Part shown: positions 16,445 through 24,758 of the stretch, in pieces
Layout: every line of letters starts with the position of its first letter
Numbering within the stretch: the first letter of the stretch is position 1
NCBI GenBank assembly: GCA_046538945.1
Contig: JBKHHW010000024.1
Span: 1 to 31,810, forward strand
Length of the DNA stretch: 31,810 nt
Direction: 5' to 3'
Origin: JAEZKC01 sp046538945
GTDB lineage: Bacteria; Fibrobacterota; Chitinivibrionia; Chitinivibrionales; Chitinispirillaceae
Position numbers and translations under genes: made by a program
Notes under the pieces: model-generated
The model's database searches: none
Told to the model about the DNA's origin: nothing
The model's input: only the letters and a program-made list of their open reading frames with translations

Positions 16445-17355
16445 CTGACTACCCTTCCCCTCTGTTCACCCTTGAGCAGCAGTGACGGGTTTTCGGACAA
16501 CATCCTGGTGAGCTGATTGGCATTTTCCACCGTTTCTCTGAGGTTTTCCATGCTGATGGAAAAATCCTCTCTCGTCTGCATAATCATAAGTGAAAGCTGG
16601 TCTGTGAGATTCTTCATCGACAGTGCAGTGGAATCCACCCGGGTGAGTATGGCTCCAAGGTCATCACCTGATACATTCTCGTTAAACGTTCCCGTCACCT
16701 GTTTAATATCAGCAGTGATACCGGATACCTGAGAGATCAGCTCTTCCGTGGAAGAGGCCATGCGGTTCACTTTGGGAGACGTCTGAGCGAAAAATGTTTT
16801 GGCTTCCGTGCTCATCATTGCCACGTTATCCACGATAGTTTTAACTGACCTGAGGCTGTCGGGGTTGGTAATGGTGTTGAGGTGGTTGAGCAGAAGTTCC
16901 ACCTTTCCGGCAATCACTTCGGCTTTTCCCGTGATATTGGCTAGCGTGGAAGCGCGTGTGGGTATTTCTGAACCGCTTTTCAGCAGTGCGGTTTCGTTGG
17001 AACCTCCCGATATCTCCACATATTTCAAACCGGTAATTCCCATAGCTCCCGTTGTGGCATACATATCCATTTTCATCGGGAATTCCGCATCCACCTCAAG
17101 CTCGACCTTCATTTTATTGAGGTTCTCGGGGAAGTAGGAGATATCGCGTACCTTTCCGATGCGAACTCCGTTGAACTTCACTTCGGCGCCCTGCTCCAGT
17201 CCGCTCAGCGATTCACCTTCGAAAAAGGCGATGTAGGTCTTGCTTTTACTTGTGAATTTCAGTCCCAGTGGGACGGCGATGAATATGGCAAGGATAAATA
17301 GTCCCACCACCATAAAAACACCTAGCCTGACTTTCTGTGCCGCGCTAATGCTCAT
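16441..17355 (-). CDS. mlaD: MlaD-type MCE domain protein
   Basis: The 304-aa protein is the substrate-binding MCE component of an Mla-type ABC lipid transporter. One N-terminal transmembrane helix (about 11-32) is followed by the MCE domain at about 38-118. Its recognisable stretches are LEQGAEVKFNGVRIGKV and TTGAMGITGLKYVEISGG. A long helical region (about 130-290) then probably forms the hexamer's coiled channel or stalk. It is longer than E. coli MlaD (183 aa), as is common outside the Proteobacteria. The ATG at 17353-17355 has GGAG 6 nt upstream and lies 3 nt after the mlaF stop; its 3' end overlaps the lipoprotein gene by 4 nt. Confidence 0.92.
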   Translation of the reverse strand: MSISAAQKVRLGVFMVVGLFILAIFIAVPLGLKFTSKSKTYIAFFEGESLSGLEQGAEVKFNGVRIGKVRDISYFPENLNKMKVELEVDAEFPMKMDMYATTGAMGITGLKYVEISGGSNETALLKSGSEIPTRASTLANITGKAEVIAGKVELLLNHLNTITNPDSLRSVKTIVDNVAMMSTEAKTFFAQTSPKVNRMASSTEELISQVSGITADIKQVTGTFNENVSGDDLGAILTRVDSTALSMKNLTDQLSLMIMQTREDFSISMENLRETVENANQLTRMLSENPSLLLKGEQRGRVVR

Positions 17356-17358
17356 TTT

Positions 17359-18150
17359 CTACTCCAGATTAAAATTCGGGCCGGCTTGTGTCTCGCTGCT
17401 TGCGGAAACAGTCGAATCGTGCCGTTTGAAAAAATCTGCTATAGGGCCCTCTTTAAAAGTCATAGCATCACTCAGCTTCCCATCGAAGAGCGGCTTGCCT
17501 TTATGTAAAAAAAGAATTCTGTCAGCTATTTTTTCAATAGAAAACAGTTCGTGGGTCACTACAACTATGGTTATGCCCAGAGTTTCCTTTAATTTCAGCA
17601 GCAGTTCATCCAGTCCGGCGCTGGTAACAGGATCAAGCCCCGCGCTCGGTTCGTCGCAGAACACCAGAGGAGGGTCCAGGGCCAGAGCGCGCGCCAGTGC
17701 CACCCGTTTGCGCATACCGCCGGACAGCTCTCCCGGATAGAGAAAGGCGGCGTGGGGAAGTTCCACCTGAGCCAGCTTGTACATGACCATTTCGTGTACC
17801 AGACGGGGGGGGAGATTTGTGTGCATCTCCATAGGGAGAGCCACATTCTGAGCCACAGTGAGAGATCCCAGAAGTGCTCCGTTCTGAAATAGTACCCCCA
17901 CTTTCCTCAACAACTCCGCGTCATCGGGACTGTCAGGGTCCTTCAGCTCCTTGCCGAAAAGTCTGATTTTTCCCGAGTAGGGCTTGTTCAGGCCGACAAT
18001 GCTCCTGAGAAGTGTGGTTTTGCCGCAGCCGCTTGTCCCCAATATGACCCGGATTTCCGACCTGGCGAACCGGGTACTCACTCCATTCAGGACAGTCTTC
18101 TCCCCGTAGCGGACTACCAGATTTTCAACAGAAACTATGGGTTCGTTCAT
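17359..18150 (-). CDS. mlaF: MlaF-type ABC transporter ATPase
   Basis: The 263-aa ATP-binding subunit powers the MCE transporter. Walker A GTSGCGKTT is at 38-46, Q-loop LFQNGALLGSLTV near 88-99, ABC signature LSGGMRKRVALARAL from 142, Walker B LVFCDEPSAGLDP at 162-174, and the switch His at 200 (VVVTHEL). LFQNGALLGSLTV and GELSGGMRKR are characteristic of MlaF rather than of other ABC ATPases. It lies 18 nt after mlaE and 3 nt before mlaD on the same strand, so the three are co-transcribed. Confidence 0.95.
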   Translation of the reverse strand: MNEPIVSVENLVVRYGEKTVLNGVSTRFARSEIRVILGTSGCGKTTLLRSIVGLNKPYSGKIRLFGKELKDPDSPDDAELLRKVGVLFQNGALLGSLTVAQNVALPMEMHTNLPPRLVHEMVMYKLAQVELPHAAFLYPGELSGGMRKRVALARALALDPPLVFCDEPSAGLDPVTSAGLDELLLKLKETLGITIVVVTHELFSIEKIADRILFLHKGKPLFDGKLSDAMTFKEGPIADFFKRHDSTVSASSETQAGPNFNLE

Positions 18151-18168
18151 CAGGTTTCCCGCAGTTTG

Positions 18169-19251
18169 CTATAAAACAAATGAAAAGAGTGCATTGGCTA
18201 CGATGATAATGAAAATTCCTGCAACCACACTTGAGGTGGTTTCTCTTCCCACCGCATCCGCTCCCCCTCTGACCCTGAATCCGTAAAAGCAGCCGATCCA
18301 GATAATGAGCCAGGAAAAAACCATCGATTTGAAGCAGCCGGCCAGGACATGTTCCACAAATAGAGCCTTGGTCAGTCCGTTCCAGAAAAGGGCCGGGCTG
18401 ACCTCAAGATACAGAATCCCGATGATAAAGCCGCCCAGGATTCCGGTGGCAGTTGCGATTATCGACAGAAGGGGCATGGTTACGGAAATCGCCCAGAATT
18501 TGGGAACCACAACGTACTGCATGGGGTTGAGACCCATGGTGCGCAGGGCATCGATCTCCTCACCCACCACCATCGTGGCAATTTCGGCCGTGGTTGCACT
18601 CCCGGTCCGCCCCGCCAGTATGATCGCGGTGAGAAGAGGCCCCATCTGCTGAACCATGGTGATTCCGATGAGCGGTGCCAGAAACACTCCCGCCCCATAC
18701 ATCCGAAGTTGTATCGCTGTCTGAAGCGAGAGGACGATTCCTATGAGAAACGCAAGCAGCGCCACTATCCCAAGGGCCTTGAATCCCAGATGATACATCT
18801 CATCGAACAGTCCGCCCTTTTTAAAATCCTGCCGCTTGAATGCACCGATCGTCCCCCAGTAGAGCATTTCCACCAAAACGGAAAGCGCAGCCAGTGAGGA
18901 TTCCCAACTCGAGACAACTGCACTGCCGAGGTGTTCGAAGAAACCCTCTTTTTCTGGTTTTGCTGCCTGTGTAGCCGGGGCGGAATCGGTTTTGAGCTGG
19001 TTATGGATCTGGGAAGATAAATTTCTCAGAATGAGCCTGCCGCCCTGTTCCTCGTAGAGATTGTGCAGAAGCCGCAGAAAACAGATTCCCGACGAATCGA
19101 TCTTTCTGGTCGCACCCAGATCGAGTACCAGTTCTCCTGAGTGGTTCTTGTTCAGAAGATCGCAGCTGGATATCCAGTTCCGGTCCAGGAAATCAGGAAC
19201 CGATATCACCAGTTCAGCTCGGTCCCGTTGTTTTGAAATTGTATTGGACAT
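18169..19251 (-). CDS. mlaE: MlaE-type permease with N-terminal STAS domain
   Basis: This is the integral membrane subunit of the MCE lipid transporter, with an added N-terminal STAS domain. From the ATG at 19249-19251 the protein has 360 aa. The STAS-like region is at about 10-85, with VLDLGATRKIDSSGICFLRLL. Then MlaE-family helices follow, with QMGPLLTAIILAGRTGSA and the hallmark GEEIDALRTMG. In E. coli the STAS protein is separate (MlaB), so this is a MlaB-MlaE fusion as seen in several phyla. The start is uncertain: the frame extends to an ATG at 19386 without a ribosome site, and the extra 45 residues look non-coding. The chosen ATG also lacks a good ribosome site. It is first of the six-gene run. 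Confidence 0.9.
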   Translation of the reverse strand: MSNTISKQRDRAELVISVPDFLDRNWISSCDLLNKNHSGELVLDLGATRKIDSSGICFLRLLHNLYEEQGGRLILRNLSSQIHNQLKTDSAPATQAAKPEKEGFFEHLGSAVVSSWESSLAALSVLVEMLYWGTIGAFKRQDFKKGGLFDEMYHLGFKALGIVALLAFLIGIVLSLQTAIQLRMYGAGVFLAPLIGITMVQQMGPLLTAIILAGRTGSATTAEIATMVVGEEIDALRTMGLNPMQYVVVPKFWAISVTMPLLSIIATATGILGGFIIGILYLEVSPALFWNGLTKALFVEHVLAGCFKSMVFSWLIIWIGCFYGFRVRGGADAVGRETTSSVVAGIFIIIVANALFSFVL

Positions 19252-19721
19252 GGGTTCGAGGAGTCTCTGTTCCGGTTGTAAAAAAGTGCATTTACCTAAA
19301 ATATCGCACACGGAGCGACCGTAATGATTTTTCAAGGCCTGATTGCCAAGTATCGCAGATGGCAGGTCGTAACTAAAAATATACATGAGTGGTATGGAAA
19401 TTTTCCACTTTGATGAGTTGCCGCAGGGGCGGCGGCGGGGGGGCGGTTGACGTTTCGGGAGCAGATGTTTTCTTTTTTGATGCAGATTGTCATTTTTGGA
19501 AAGTATAACCCGTTCGCATCGCCAAATCCTTTTAAAACAAGCGGTTACAGTGGTTTTTCGGGAGCGCGTTTGTCCCTGTTCACTGCCGCGGAAAAATAAA
19601 GTCGTTGCATTTTCTTCTATTTGCCCATATATTATAAGCGCGTCGGCATCAATAGGTTAGTGACCCTGACTTTGAATGCCTACCCTCTATCTTCCTTTTC
19701 CGAGGCGGAGGAATTAAACAT
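19252..19721. other. Divergent intergenic region between mlaE and the zinc-knuckle gene
   Basis: The region holds promoters for two divergent transcripts. A plausible sigma-70 promoter for the plus-strand gene is at 19605-19633. A G-rich tract at 19426-19446 (runs of 4, 2, 2, 7 and 2 G) could fold into an unusual structure but may be chance. If translation of mlaE starts at 19386, its left part would be coding. Confidence 0.45.
19605..19633 (+). promoter_or_regulatory. Candidate sigma-70 promoter of the zinc-knuckle gene
   Basis: TTGCAT (19605-19610) and TATATT (19628-19633) are separated by 17 nt. The -10 matches five of six consensus bases and the -35 three of six. The gene begins about 90 nt further on. 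Confidence 0.4.
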
Positions 19722-20180
19722 ATGCAGTTACCAAAATCAAGGCGGCGTCAGAAACTACGGGAAAAAAAGTGTCAGTATCCCGGGTGCGGTAAGATCTTTT
19801 TCGGTATTCACATCTCGAAATACTGTCCGGAACACCGGCAAGATCGTTATCGGATCCGAAAGCGGACCAAGCCCGAAGACGTCAACATCAAAAATCAGAC
19901 CTTCAAACATACCTACACCGAGGTGATCACCATGGTGATGGATTGTGCTCTTGAGGGTTGCGATCATCAATTCGAAGTCAAAATCTATCCCAGGCAGTAT
20001 ATCTATCCCAAATACTGCCCGGAGCATCGCAACGAGTACAAGCGTATTCGCCATCTGCAGCTCATCGGTCGCGAAGACCTGATTGAGAAGATGAAAACCG
20101 AAGGTGAAAGCTTTGAACTCGACCAGAGCGATGAAAGGGAACAGAAAGGGAAATCGAAAGTGGTCGATGATGTGGCCTGA
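19722..20180 (+). CDS. Small protein with two CPEH-type zinc-knuckle modules
   Basis: The 152-aa product is not one I recognise. It contains two copies of a probable zinc site. The first is Cys17-x4-Cys22 with Cys35-x2-His38 (CQYPGC then YCPEHR). The second is Cys75-x4-Cys80 with Cys99-x2-His102 (CALEGC then YCPEHR). Each module is followed by a basic, Tyr/Arg-rich helix (DRYRIRKR; NEYKRIRHLQ). The N-terminus is strongly basic (KSRRRQKLREKK) and the C-terminus acidic. Such a composition fits nucleic-acid or ribosome binding, but that is inference. The ATG has GGAGGA about 9 nt upstream. A terminator follows and a candidate promoter precedes, so it is a single-gene unit, well expressed by the look of its signals. 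Confidence 0.75.
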   Translation: MQLPKSRRRQKLREKKCQYPGCGKIFFGIHISKYCPEHRQDRYRIRKRTKPEDVNIKNQTFKHTYTEVITMVMDCALEGCDHQFEVKIYPRQYIYPKYCPEHRNEYKRIRHLQLIGREDLIEKMKTEGESFELDQSDEREQKGKSKVVDDVA

Positions 20181-20212
20181 TTAGGTTACATTACATAAGT
20201 TGCAGTTTTTGG

Positions 20213-20241
20213 GGAGGCTGATTTTCAGTCTCCTTTTTTTT
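20213..20241 (+). terminator. Rho-independent terminator
   Basis: GGAGGCTGA (20213-20221) pairs with TCAGTCTCC (20225-20233) around a TTT loop, with one G-T position. It is followed at once by eight T (20234-20241). It lies 32 nt past the zinc-knuckle gene's stop. Confidence 0.9.
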
Positions 20242-20328
20242 GCTTCTGCACCGGGAGAGAATCTCATTGAATCAAATACATAGTTTTGCCTTGGCTTTCA
20301 TCACATAAAATCCTATTTTCTTAGTTGC

Positions 20329-20346
20329 TATACTGGAGATATCTCC
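20329..20346 (+). promoter_or_regulatory. Extended -10 with overlapping operator-like palindrome
   Basis: TATACT (20329-20334) preceded by TGC is an extended -10 element; no good -35 is seen. It abuts the perfect 12-bp palindrome GGAGATATCTCC (20335-20346), which would cover the transcription start, as a repressor site often does. This arrangement supports translation starting downstream, at 20397. Confidence 0.4.
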
Positions 20347-20396
20347 GGTTTTCGCGCTGTTTTCTGATAACTAACTACTGGAAGCCTAGTGAAGTC

Positions 20397-21524
20397 ATGA
20401 AGAATTATCATAACGAAGTTGCTAATGTCAGCCATGGCGTTAAGAACTTCTTTGACAAAACCTTTTCCAACGTTCACATCGAAGGCCCACCGCTCAAAGC
20501 CGAAGAGATTCAGAAACATCCTCTGATGGTAGTAAGTACCCACCGAAGCCATGTGGACTACTTTTTCCTGGGAAATGCTCTTTACTGGATGGGTTTCAAG
20601 AATCTGCGTTTCGCGGCGGGTGACAACCTGACCAAATTGCCCTGGATCGGTCCCCGTTTCCGTGCCTTCGGAGCGTTCACCGTCTCACGAGACAGCGGAT
20701 TCGAGCGCAACTATGTGCGCAATCTCTGCAATCAGGTGATGAAAATGCTCGAGAACCGTGATGCGGTTCTGGTGTTCCCTGAAGGCGGGCGGAGCTATAC
20801 AGGTGAAACGCTTGATATTAAGGGCGGTATTCTCAATGCCGCTCTTATGACCCAGGCATCCACACCGGACAATGATGTGTACCTGTTTCCGGTAGCTGTC
20901 TCCTACGAGTGTCCTCCCGATGTGCCGTTTTTCCCCATGCTTCTCAAAGGTAAAAAACTCCGCAAGAAGAACAATTCGATTTTCAAGAGGATGCTTGGAA
21001 ATGTCTACTATTTCGGAGCGGATATACTGGCTTTCGTTCCGCTGCTTCTTGCCCGCCGCACAGGACGTAAATACGGTGAGATCTACATGGACTACCTTGC
21101 TCCTGTATCGGTGAGGTCACTAGTTGACCTGAAGAAAAACCGGATCAGGAATGCACGAGACGAGTTCTCCGCCCACAGAGCATCTCTTGAACAGATAAGC
21201 AAAAAGATTCACCGTACGTTCGTTTCTCTTTTCAGAATTCTTCCCATTCATGTGATATCTGCCGCTCTGAAGGAAAAAGGGAGCGGGTGCCCGGTTTCCG
21301 AGCTGGACAGTATAGTCGCGGACTTAAAGAAAACTGCTGTGCGTCAGGGCAGGAATGTGAAATCACTGGAAAACCTTACCGCTTCGCAACTGGTGGAGAA
21401 GGGTTTGGAACAGCTTCGCAGGATCAAAGCTGTCAACGTGAAAAACGGCGTGGCCAGAGTCTGCAAAGACCACATAATCGAATACTTCTCCTCCGCACTC
21501 TCTTCCAAACAGGAGAATAGCTGA
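20397..21524 (+). CDS. PlsB-like glycerol-3-phosphate acyltransferase
   Basis: The 375-aa product is a PlsC-fold acyltransferase whose motifs are closest to PlsB-type glycerol-3-phosphate acyltransferases. Motif I is THRSHVDYF with the catalytic His49 and Asp54 (HX4D). Motif II reads FGAFTVSRDSG (91-101), motif III VFPEGGRSYTG (126-136) and motif IV LFPVAVSYEC (163-172). E. coli PlsB is about 800 aa, so this is a shortened version with only the acyltransferase domain plus about 200 residues of helical C-terminus. The start is chosen at the ATG at 20397; the frame could extend to a TTG at 20325, but that lies upstream of the likely transcription start. Its TGA shares one base with the ATG of the cyclase gene, so the two are translationally coupled. 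A related acyltransferase activity is possible. Confidence 0.82.
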   Translation: MKNYHNEVANVSHGVKNFFDKTFSNVHIEGPPLKAEEIQKHPLMVVSTHRSHVDYFFLGNALYWMGFKNLRFAAGDNLTKLPWIGPRFRAFGAFTVSRDSGFERNYVRNLCNQVMKMLENRDAVLVFPEGGRSYTGETLDIKGGILNAALMTQASTPDNDVYLFPVAVSYECPPDVPFFPMLLKGKKLRKKNNSIFKRMLGNVYYFGADILAFVPLLLARRTGRKYGEIYMDYLAPVSVRSLVDLKKNRIRNARDEFSAHRASLEQISKKIHRTFVSLFRILPIHVISAALKEKGSGCPVSELDSIVADLKKTAVRQGRNVKSLENLTASQLVEKGLEQLRRIKAVNVKNGVARVCKDHIIEYFSSALSSKQENS

Positions 21525-22918
21525 TGTCTTTTGAACAGTACCTCGCTTCCCCCGCAGTGGTGGACATAAGTTCAGAGGATAAAACAGAAACCCTCAAGGA
21601 ACTGGCGGTGATACTGTGCAAGGCTCAGGGTATAAACAAACAGAAGGTGATCATAGAGGAAATTCTCAAAAGAGAGGAGAATGCCTCGACATTCATCGGT
21701 CAGGGCGTTGCTCTTCCTCAGGCAAAGGGGCCTATTAAGGAAGAGTTCGCCATAGTTGTGGGGCGAAGCCTGGAGGGAATCAGGTATGATGCGGCCCGCA
21801 ATGCGCAGGCTCACATAATCGTGCTCCTGGTGTCTAGGGAGGATGCCGACAACAACCATCAGATCCAGATTCTTTCCGAGCTGGCTACCTTTTTCAAATC
21901 AACTGAAATCCGGGAGCAGATCCTTTCAGAAGACGAAGTGGTGGATCTCAGGATTCTGAGTACGGCGTTCAAAAAGGGTATGCTTGAGGAGAAACCGAGG
22001 ACCCGTGCTCCGAAGAAAACCGCCGGGCCGGTGCTCAGTGCCGCCATGACTCTGGCAAGGGATCTCAAAGCTCGCGCCATAATGATCTTCGCCGATACGG
22101 TGAAAGACAACGATTTTCTGGAGCAGGTCCGTTCCAGAAACAAGATGATAATAGTTACCAGCAACAAAGCCAGATTCGATCTGCCCAGAGACAGGAGAAT
22201 TTTGGGTATAGTTCAGGCGCCCCCCATTCCCGCATCGCGAACCGGACAGCTCAGAATAGGCATTCTGCTCGCTCTCTCGAGAGGGTTTGTCAATAAAGAG
22301 GACAAGGTGGTGTGCGTTTCCGGAAACTCCCGCAACGGAATTTTCGACACCGTGGTGAGTATCGACATTGCTACAGAATATGAATTTTTCTTCCTGACCT
22401 CTCAGAGCCTCCTTCCTCAGGATGTCAAACCTGAGGTGCTTGAGAGAGTGATCGGGTTGGCAGGTGAAATTGCGGTCGAGGGACGCGAGGGGAAACCGAC
22501 TGGCACCATTTTCGTCCTGGGAGACACCAACTCCGTAAACGCCTATGTGCGCCAGCTTATCATCAACCCCTTCAGAGGGTACAGCGAGGCTGAGCGCAAC
22601 ATTATGGATCCCGGTCTGGTGGAAACCATCAAGGAGTTCGCATCCATTGACGGAGCGTTCGTGGTTACCGGAGACGGGATCATCTTGTCCGTGGGGAGCT
22701 ATCTGCGTCCCCAGATGTCCGAAAATCCGGAACCGCTTCCGGGAGGCTTCGGAGCGCGCCATGCTGCTGCGGCGGGAATAACAGGTTGTACCAAAGCGCT
22801 GGCCATAACCATCTCTGAGTCCACCGGGATGGTGAATATCTTTAAAAGCGGAGCCATAATGATGTCTCTTTCCCGGCCGGTGATACGGGAAAAGGATACG
22901 ATTCACAGAATAATGTGA
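21524..22918 (+). CDS. EIIA-like / pyruvate-kinase-C-like / diadenylate cyclase fusion protein
   Basis: The 464-aa product has three parts. Residues 1-150 resemble a PTS EIIA type-2 (EIIA-Ntr) domain, with IGQGVALPQAK at the active-site loop, but the phosphorylated His is Gln66. Residues about 165-290 (PVLSAAMTLARDLKARAIMI and later GFVNKEDKVVCVSG) look like a pyruvate-kinase C-terminal-like domain. Residues about 300-450 are a DisA_N (DAC) domain with DGA at 376-378, GGFGARHAAAAGIT (Arg412-His413-Ala414 at the RHR position) and ITISESTGMV. PK-C plus DAC is the plan of the archaeal-type cyclase CdaZ/DacZ, which makes c-di-AMP from ATP. The RHR third position being Ala may be normal for that type; I recall variation there but cannot verify it. 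It overlaps the acyltransferase gene by one base. No transmembrane segment is seen. Confidence 0.82.
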   Translation: MSFEQYLASPAVVDISSEDKTETLKELAVILCKAQGINKQKVIIEEILKREENASTFIGQGVALPQAKGPIKEEFAIVVGRSLEGIRYDAARNAQAHIIVLLVSREDADNNHQIQILSELATFFKSTEIREQILSEDEVVDLRILSTAFKKGMLEEKPRTRAPKKTAGPVLSAAMTLARDLKARAIMIFADTVKDNDFLEQVRSRNKMIIVTSNKARFDLPRDRRILGIVQAPPIPASRTGQLRIGILLALSRGFVNKEDKVVCVSGNSRNGIFDTVVSIDIATEYEFFFLTSQSLLPQDVKPEVLERVIGLAGEIAVEGREGKPTGTIFVLGDTNSVNAYVRQLIINPFRGYSEAERNIMDPGLVETIKEFASIDGAFVVTGDGIILSVGSYLRPQMSENPEPLPGGFGARHAAAAGITGCTKALAITISESTGMVNIFKSGAIMMSLSRPVIREKDTIHRIM

Positions 22919-23001
22919 GCGTAGATCAAATCCGGGCTTCGCGCCCGCTGTTTTGAAATTCTCATTCTTATCTATAAACCCTTTTGTATGGAGTTACGTG
23001 C

Positions 23002-24345
23002 ATGCAGAACATCTGGTATAACGACAGTTTCATGTCAGACTTCCTTTCTTCTGAAGAAATCATCCGCTACAATCCTTCCGTTGCTCAGGCGGAGAAAATG
23101 CTCAGGGACAGGTCCGGTCCGGGTAATGATTTTCTGGGATGGCTGGATCTTCCTAAAAGCACCGGCAAGGAAACGCTCACGGCGATAAGCGAGAAAGCGC
23201 AGGAGATCAGATCGAAGGCCGATGTTCTCATCTGTGTAGGGATAGGCGGATCCTATCTGGGAGCAAAGGCTGCAATCGAGTTCCTGTCTCCCTGCTTTGA
23301 GAGCATGCGTAAGCCCCAGGTCATTTTCGCGGGCCATACAATCAACAGCGACTACCTCTCCGACCTTCTCGAATATGTGAAGGATAAAGAAGTGGCGGTG
23401 AACGTGATTTCCAAAAGCGGAACCACCACGGAACCGGGAGTCGCCTTCAGAGTGATAAGGCAGTGGATGGAGGAACGGTACGGGAAAAAGGAGGCCGCCT
23501 CACGCATCGTGGCTACTACCGATCCCTCCAAAGGTGCATTGCGCAAGCTTGTGAATGAAGAGGGGTATACCGCGTTTGAAATCCCCGGAGATGTGGGCGG
23601 ACGGTTCTCCGTGCTTACTCCCGTCGGTCTGTTTCCCATTGCAGTTGCCGGTATCGACATCGCCCGGCTGATCCAGGGCGCGGCGGAAGCCTCCGACTTC
23701 TGCAGCGGTGATAGTGTCGAAAGCAATATTGCCGGAAGGTACGCCGCAATCAGAAACATCCTCTTCAGAAGAGGTTACTTTACCGAGGTCATGGCCACAT
23801 TTCAGCCCCAGCTTCACTATGTAAACGAGTGGTGGAAGCAGCTTGCCGGTGAGAGTGAAGGCAAGGACGGGACGGGAATCTTCCCTGCCGGACTTGACTA
23901 CACGACAGATCTTCACTCCCTTGGGCAATGGATGCAGGAGGGGGTGCGTTCGGTGTTTGAAACGTTCATGATCCTCAAAAACACCAAAAAAACGGTGAAT
24001 GTACCCAGGTTCGTGGATGACAGCGACGGACTCAACTATCTGGCCGGCAAGAGCTTCGAGCAGATAAACGAGAAAGCTTTCCAGGGGACACTGCTGGCGC
24101 ACCTTGACGGTGGAGTGCCTTCAGCCACTCTCATGCTTCAGGACCGCTCCGAACGCACTCTTGGCCAGCTGTTCTACTTTTTTGAAAAGGCGATAGCGCT
24201 TTCAGGCTACATTCTCAGAGTGAATCCTTTCGATCAGCCCGGTGTTGAAGCCTACAAGAAAAACATGTTTGCTCTTCTGGGCAAAGCCGGTTTCGAAAAG
24301 CAGGCCGAAGTGCTTTCAAGCAGAACAAAGGACATGAGCTTATGA
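23002..24345 (+). CDS. pgi: Glucose-6-phosphate isomerase
   Basis: This enzyme interconverts glucose-6-phosphate and fructose-6-phosphate in glycolysis and gluconeogenesis. The 447-aa protein is of the short bacterial type (about 445-450 aa). It has [29 protein letters not shown] (sugar-phosphate binding), [17 protein letters not shown] (a PGI signature) and the C-terminal catalytic-Lys region. The ATG at 23002 has GGAG 8 nt upstream; a TTG at 22984 in the same frame is less likely. The last four bases overlap the start of yjbQ (ATGA). An 83-nt gap with a 5-bp hairpin (near 22932-22946) separates it from the cyclase gene, so it may or may not share that transcript. Confidence 0.95.
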   Translation: MQNIWYNDSFMSDFLSSEEIIRYNPSVAQAEKMLRDRSGPGNDFLGWLDLPKSTGKETLTAISEKAQEIRSKADVLICVGIGGSYLGAKAAIEFLSPCFESMRKPQVIFAGHTINSDYLSDLLEYVKDKEVAVNVISKSGTTTEPGVAFRVIRQWMEERYGKKEAASRIVATTDPSKGALRKLVNEEGYTAFEIPGDVGGRFSVLTPVGLFPIAVAGIDIARLIQGAAEASDFCSGDSVESNIAGRYAAIRNILFRRGYFTEVMATFQPQLHYVNEWWKQLAGESEGKDGTGIFPAGLDYTTDLHSLGQWMQEGVRSVFETFMILKNTKKTVNVPRFVDDSDGLNYLAGKSFEQINEKAFQGTLLAHLDGGVPSATLMLQDRSERTLGQLFYFFEKAIALSGYILRVNPFDQPGVEAYKKNMFALLGKAGFEKQAEVLSSRTKDMSL

Positions 24346-24758
24346 AATCGTACCGCAAGGAACTGACGTTCACTACTCCGCACAGGCGCGATTATATAAA
24401 TATCACTCCCCGGGTGGAGGAGGCTCTTAGAGACAGCGGAATAAGAGAAGGACTCTGCCTTGTAAATGCAATGCACATTACTGCAAGCGTCTACATAAAC
24501 GACGATGAGCCCGGACTCATAAAGGATTACGATGATTGGCTCGAGGGGCTTGCCCCTCACGAGCCTATTTCCCGTTACCGTCACAACGGTGCGGAAGATA
24601 ACGGCGACGCTCATCTCAAACGTCAGGTGATGGGGCGGGAGGTTGTGGTTGCGGTTACTGAAGGCAGACTCGATTTCGGCCCCTGGGAGCAGATCTTCTA
24701 CGGTGAATTCGACGGAAGAAGGCCCAAAAGGGTGCTGGTCAAAATCATCGGAGAATGA
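24342..24758 (+). CDS. yjbQ: YjbQ-family protein (UPF0047)
   Basis: The 138-aa product matches the YjbQ/UPF0047 family, a small trimeric fold with reported thiamine-phosphate-synthase activity in some members. Recognisable conserved stretches are [36 protein letters not shown] (the invariant His/Asp/Asn cluster) and [19 protein letters not shown]. The length is normal. Its ATG overlaps the pgi stop by four bases, indicating coupled translation. The physiological role of the family is not well settled. Confidence 0.93.
   Translation: MKSYRKELTFTTPHRRDYINITPRVEEALRDSGIREGLCLVNAMHITASVYINDDEPGLIKDYDDWLEGLAPHEPISRYRHNGAEDNGDAHLKRQVMGREVVVAVTEGRLDFGPWEQIFYGEFDGRRPKRVLVKIIGE

Noticed and set aside
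20325..20396. TTG start giving the PlsB-like protein 24 extra residues
   Set aside because: There is no ribosome site, and the extended -10 at 20329-20334 would place the transcript start after it.
21926..22906. Long open frame (326 aa) on the minus strand opposite the cyclase gene
   Set aside because: It is a mirror of the high-confidence EIIA/DAC gene, rich in His and Arg as antisense frames are, with no family resemblance.
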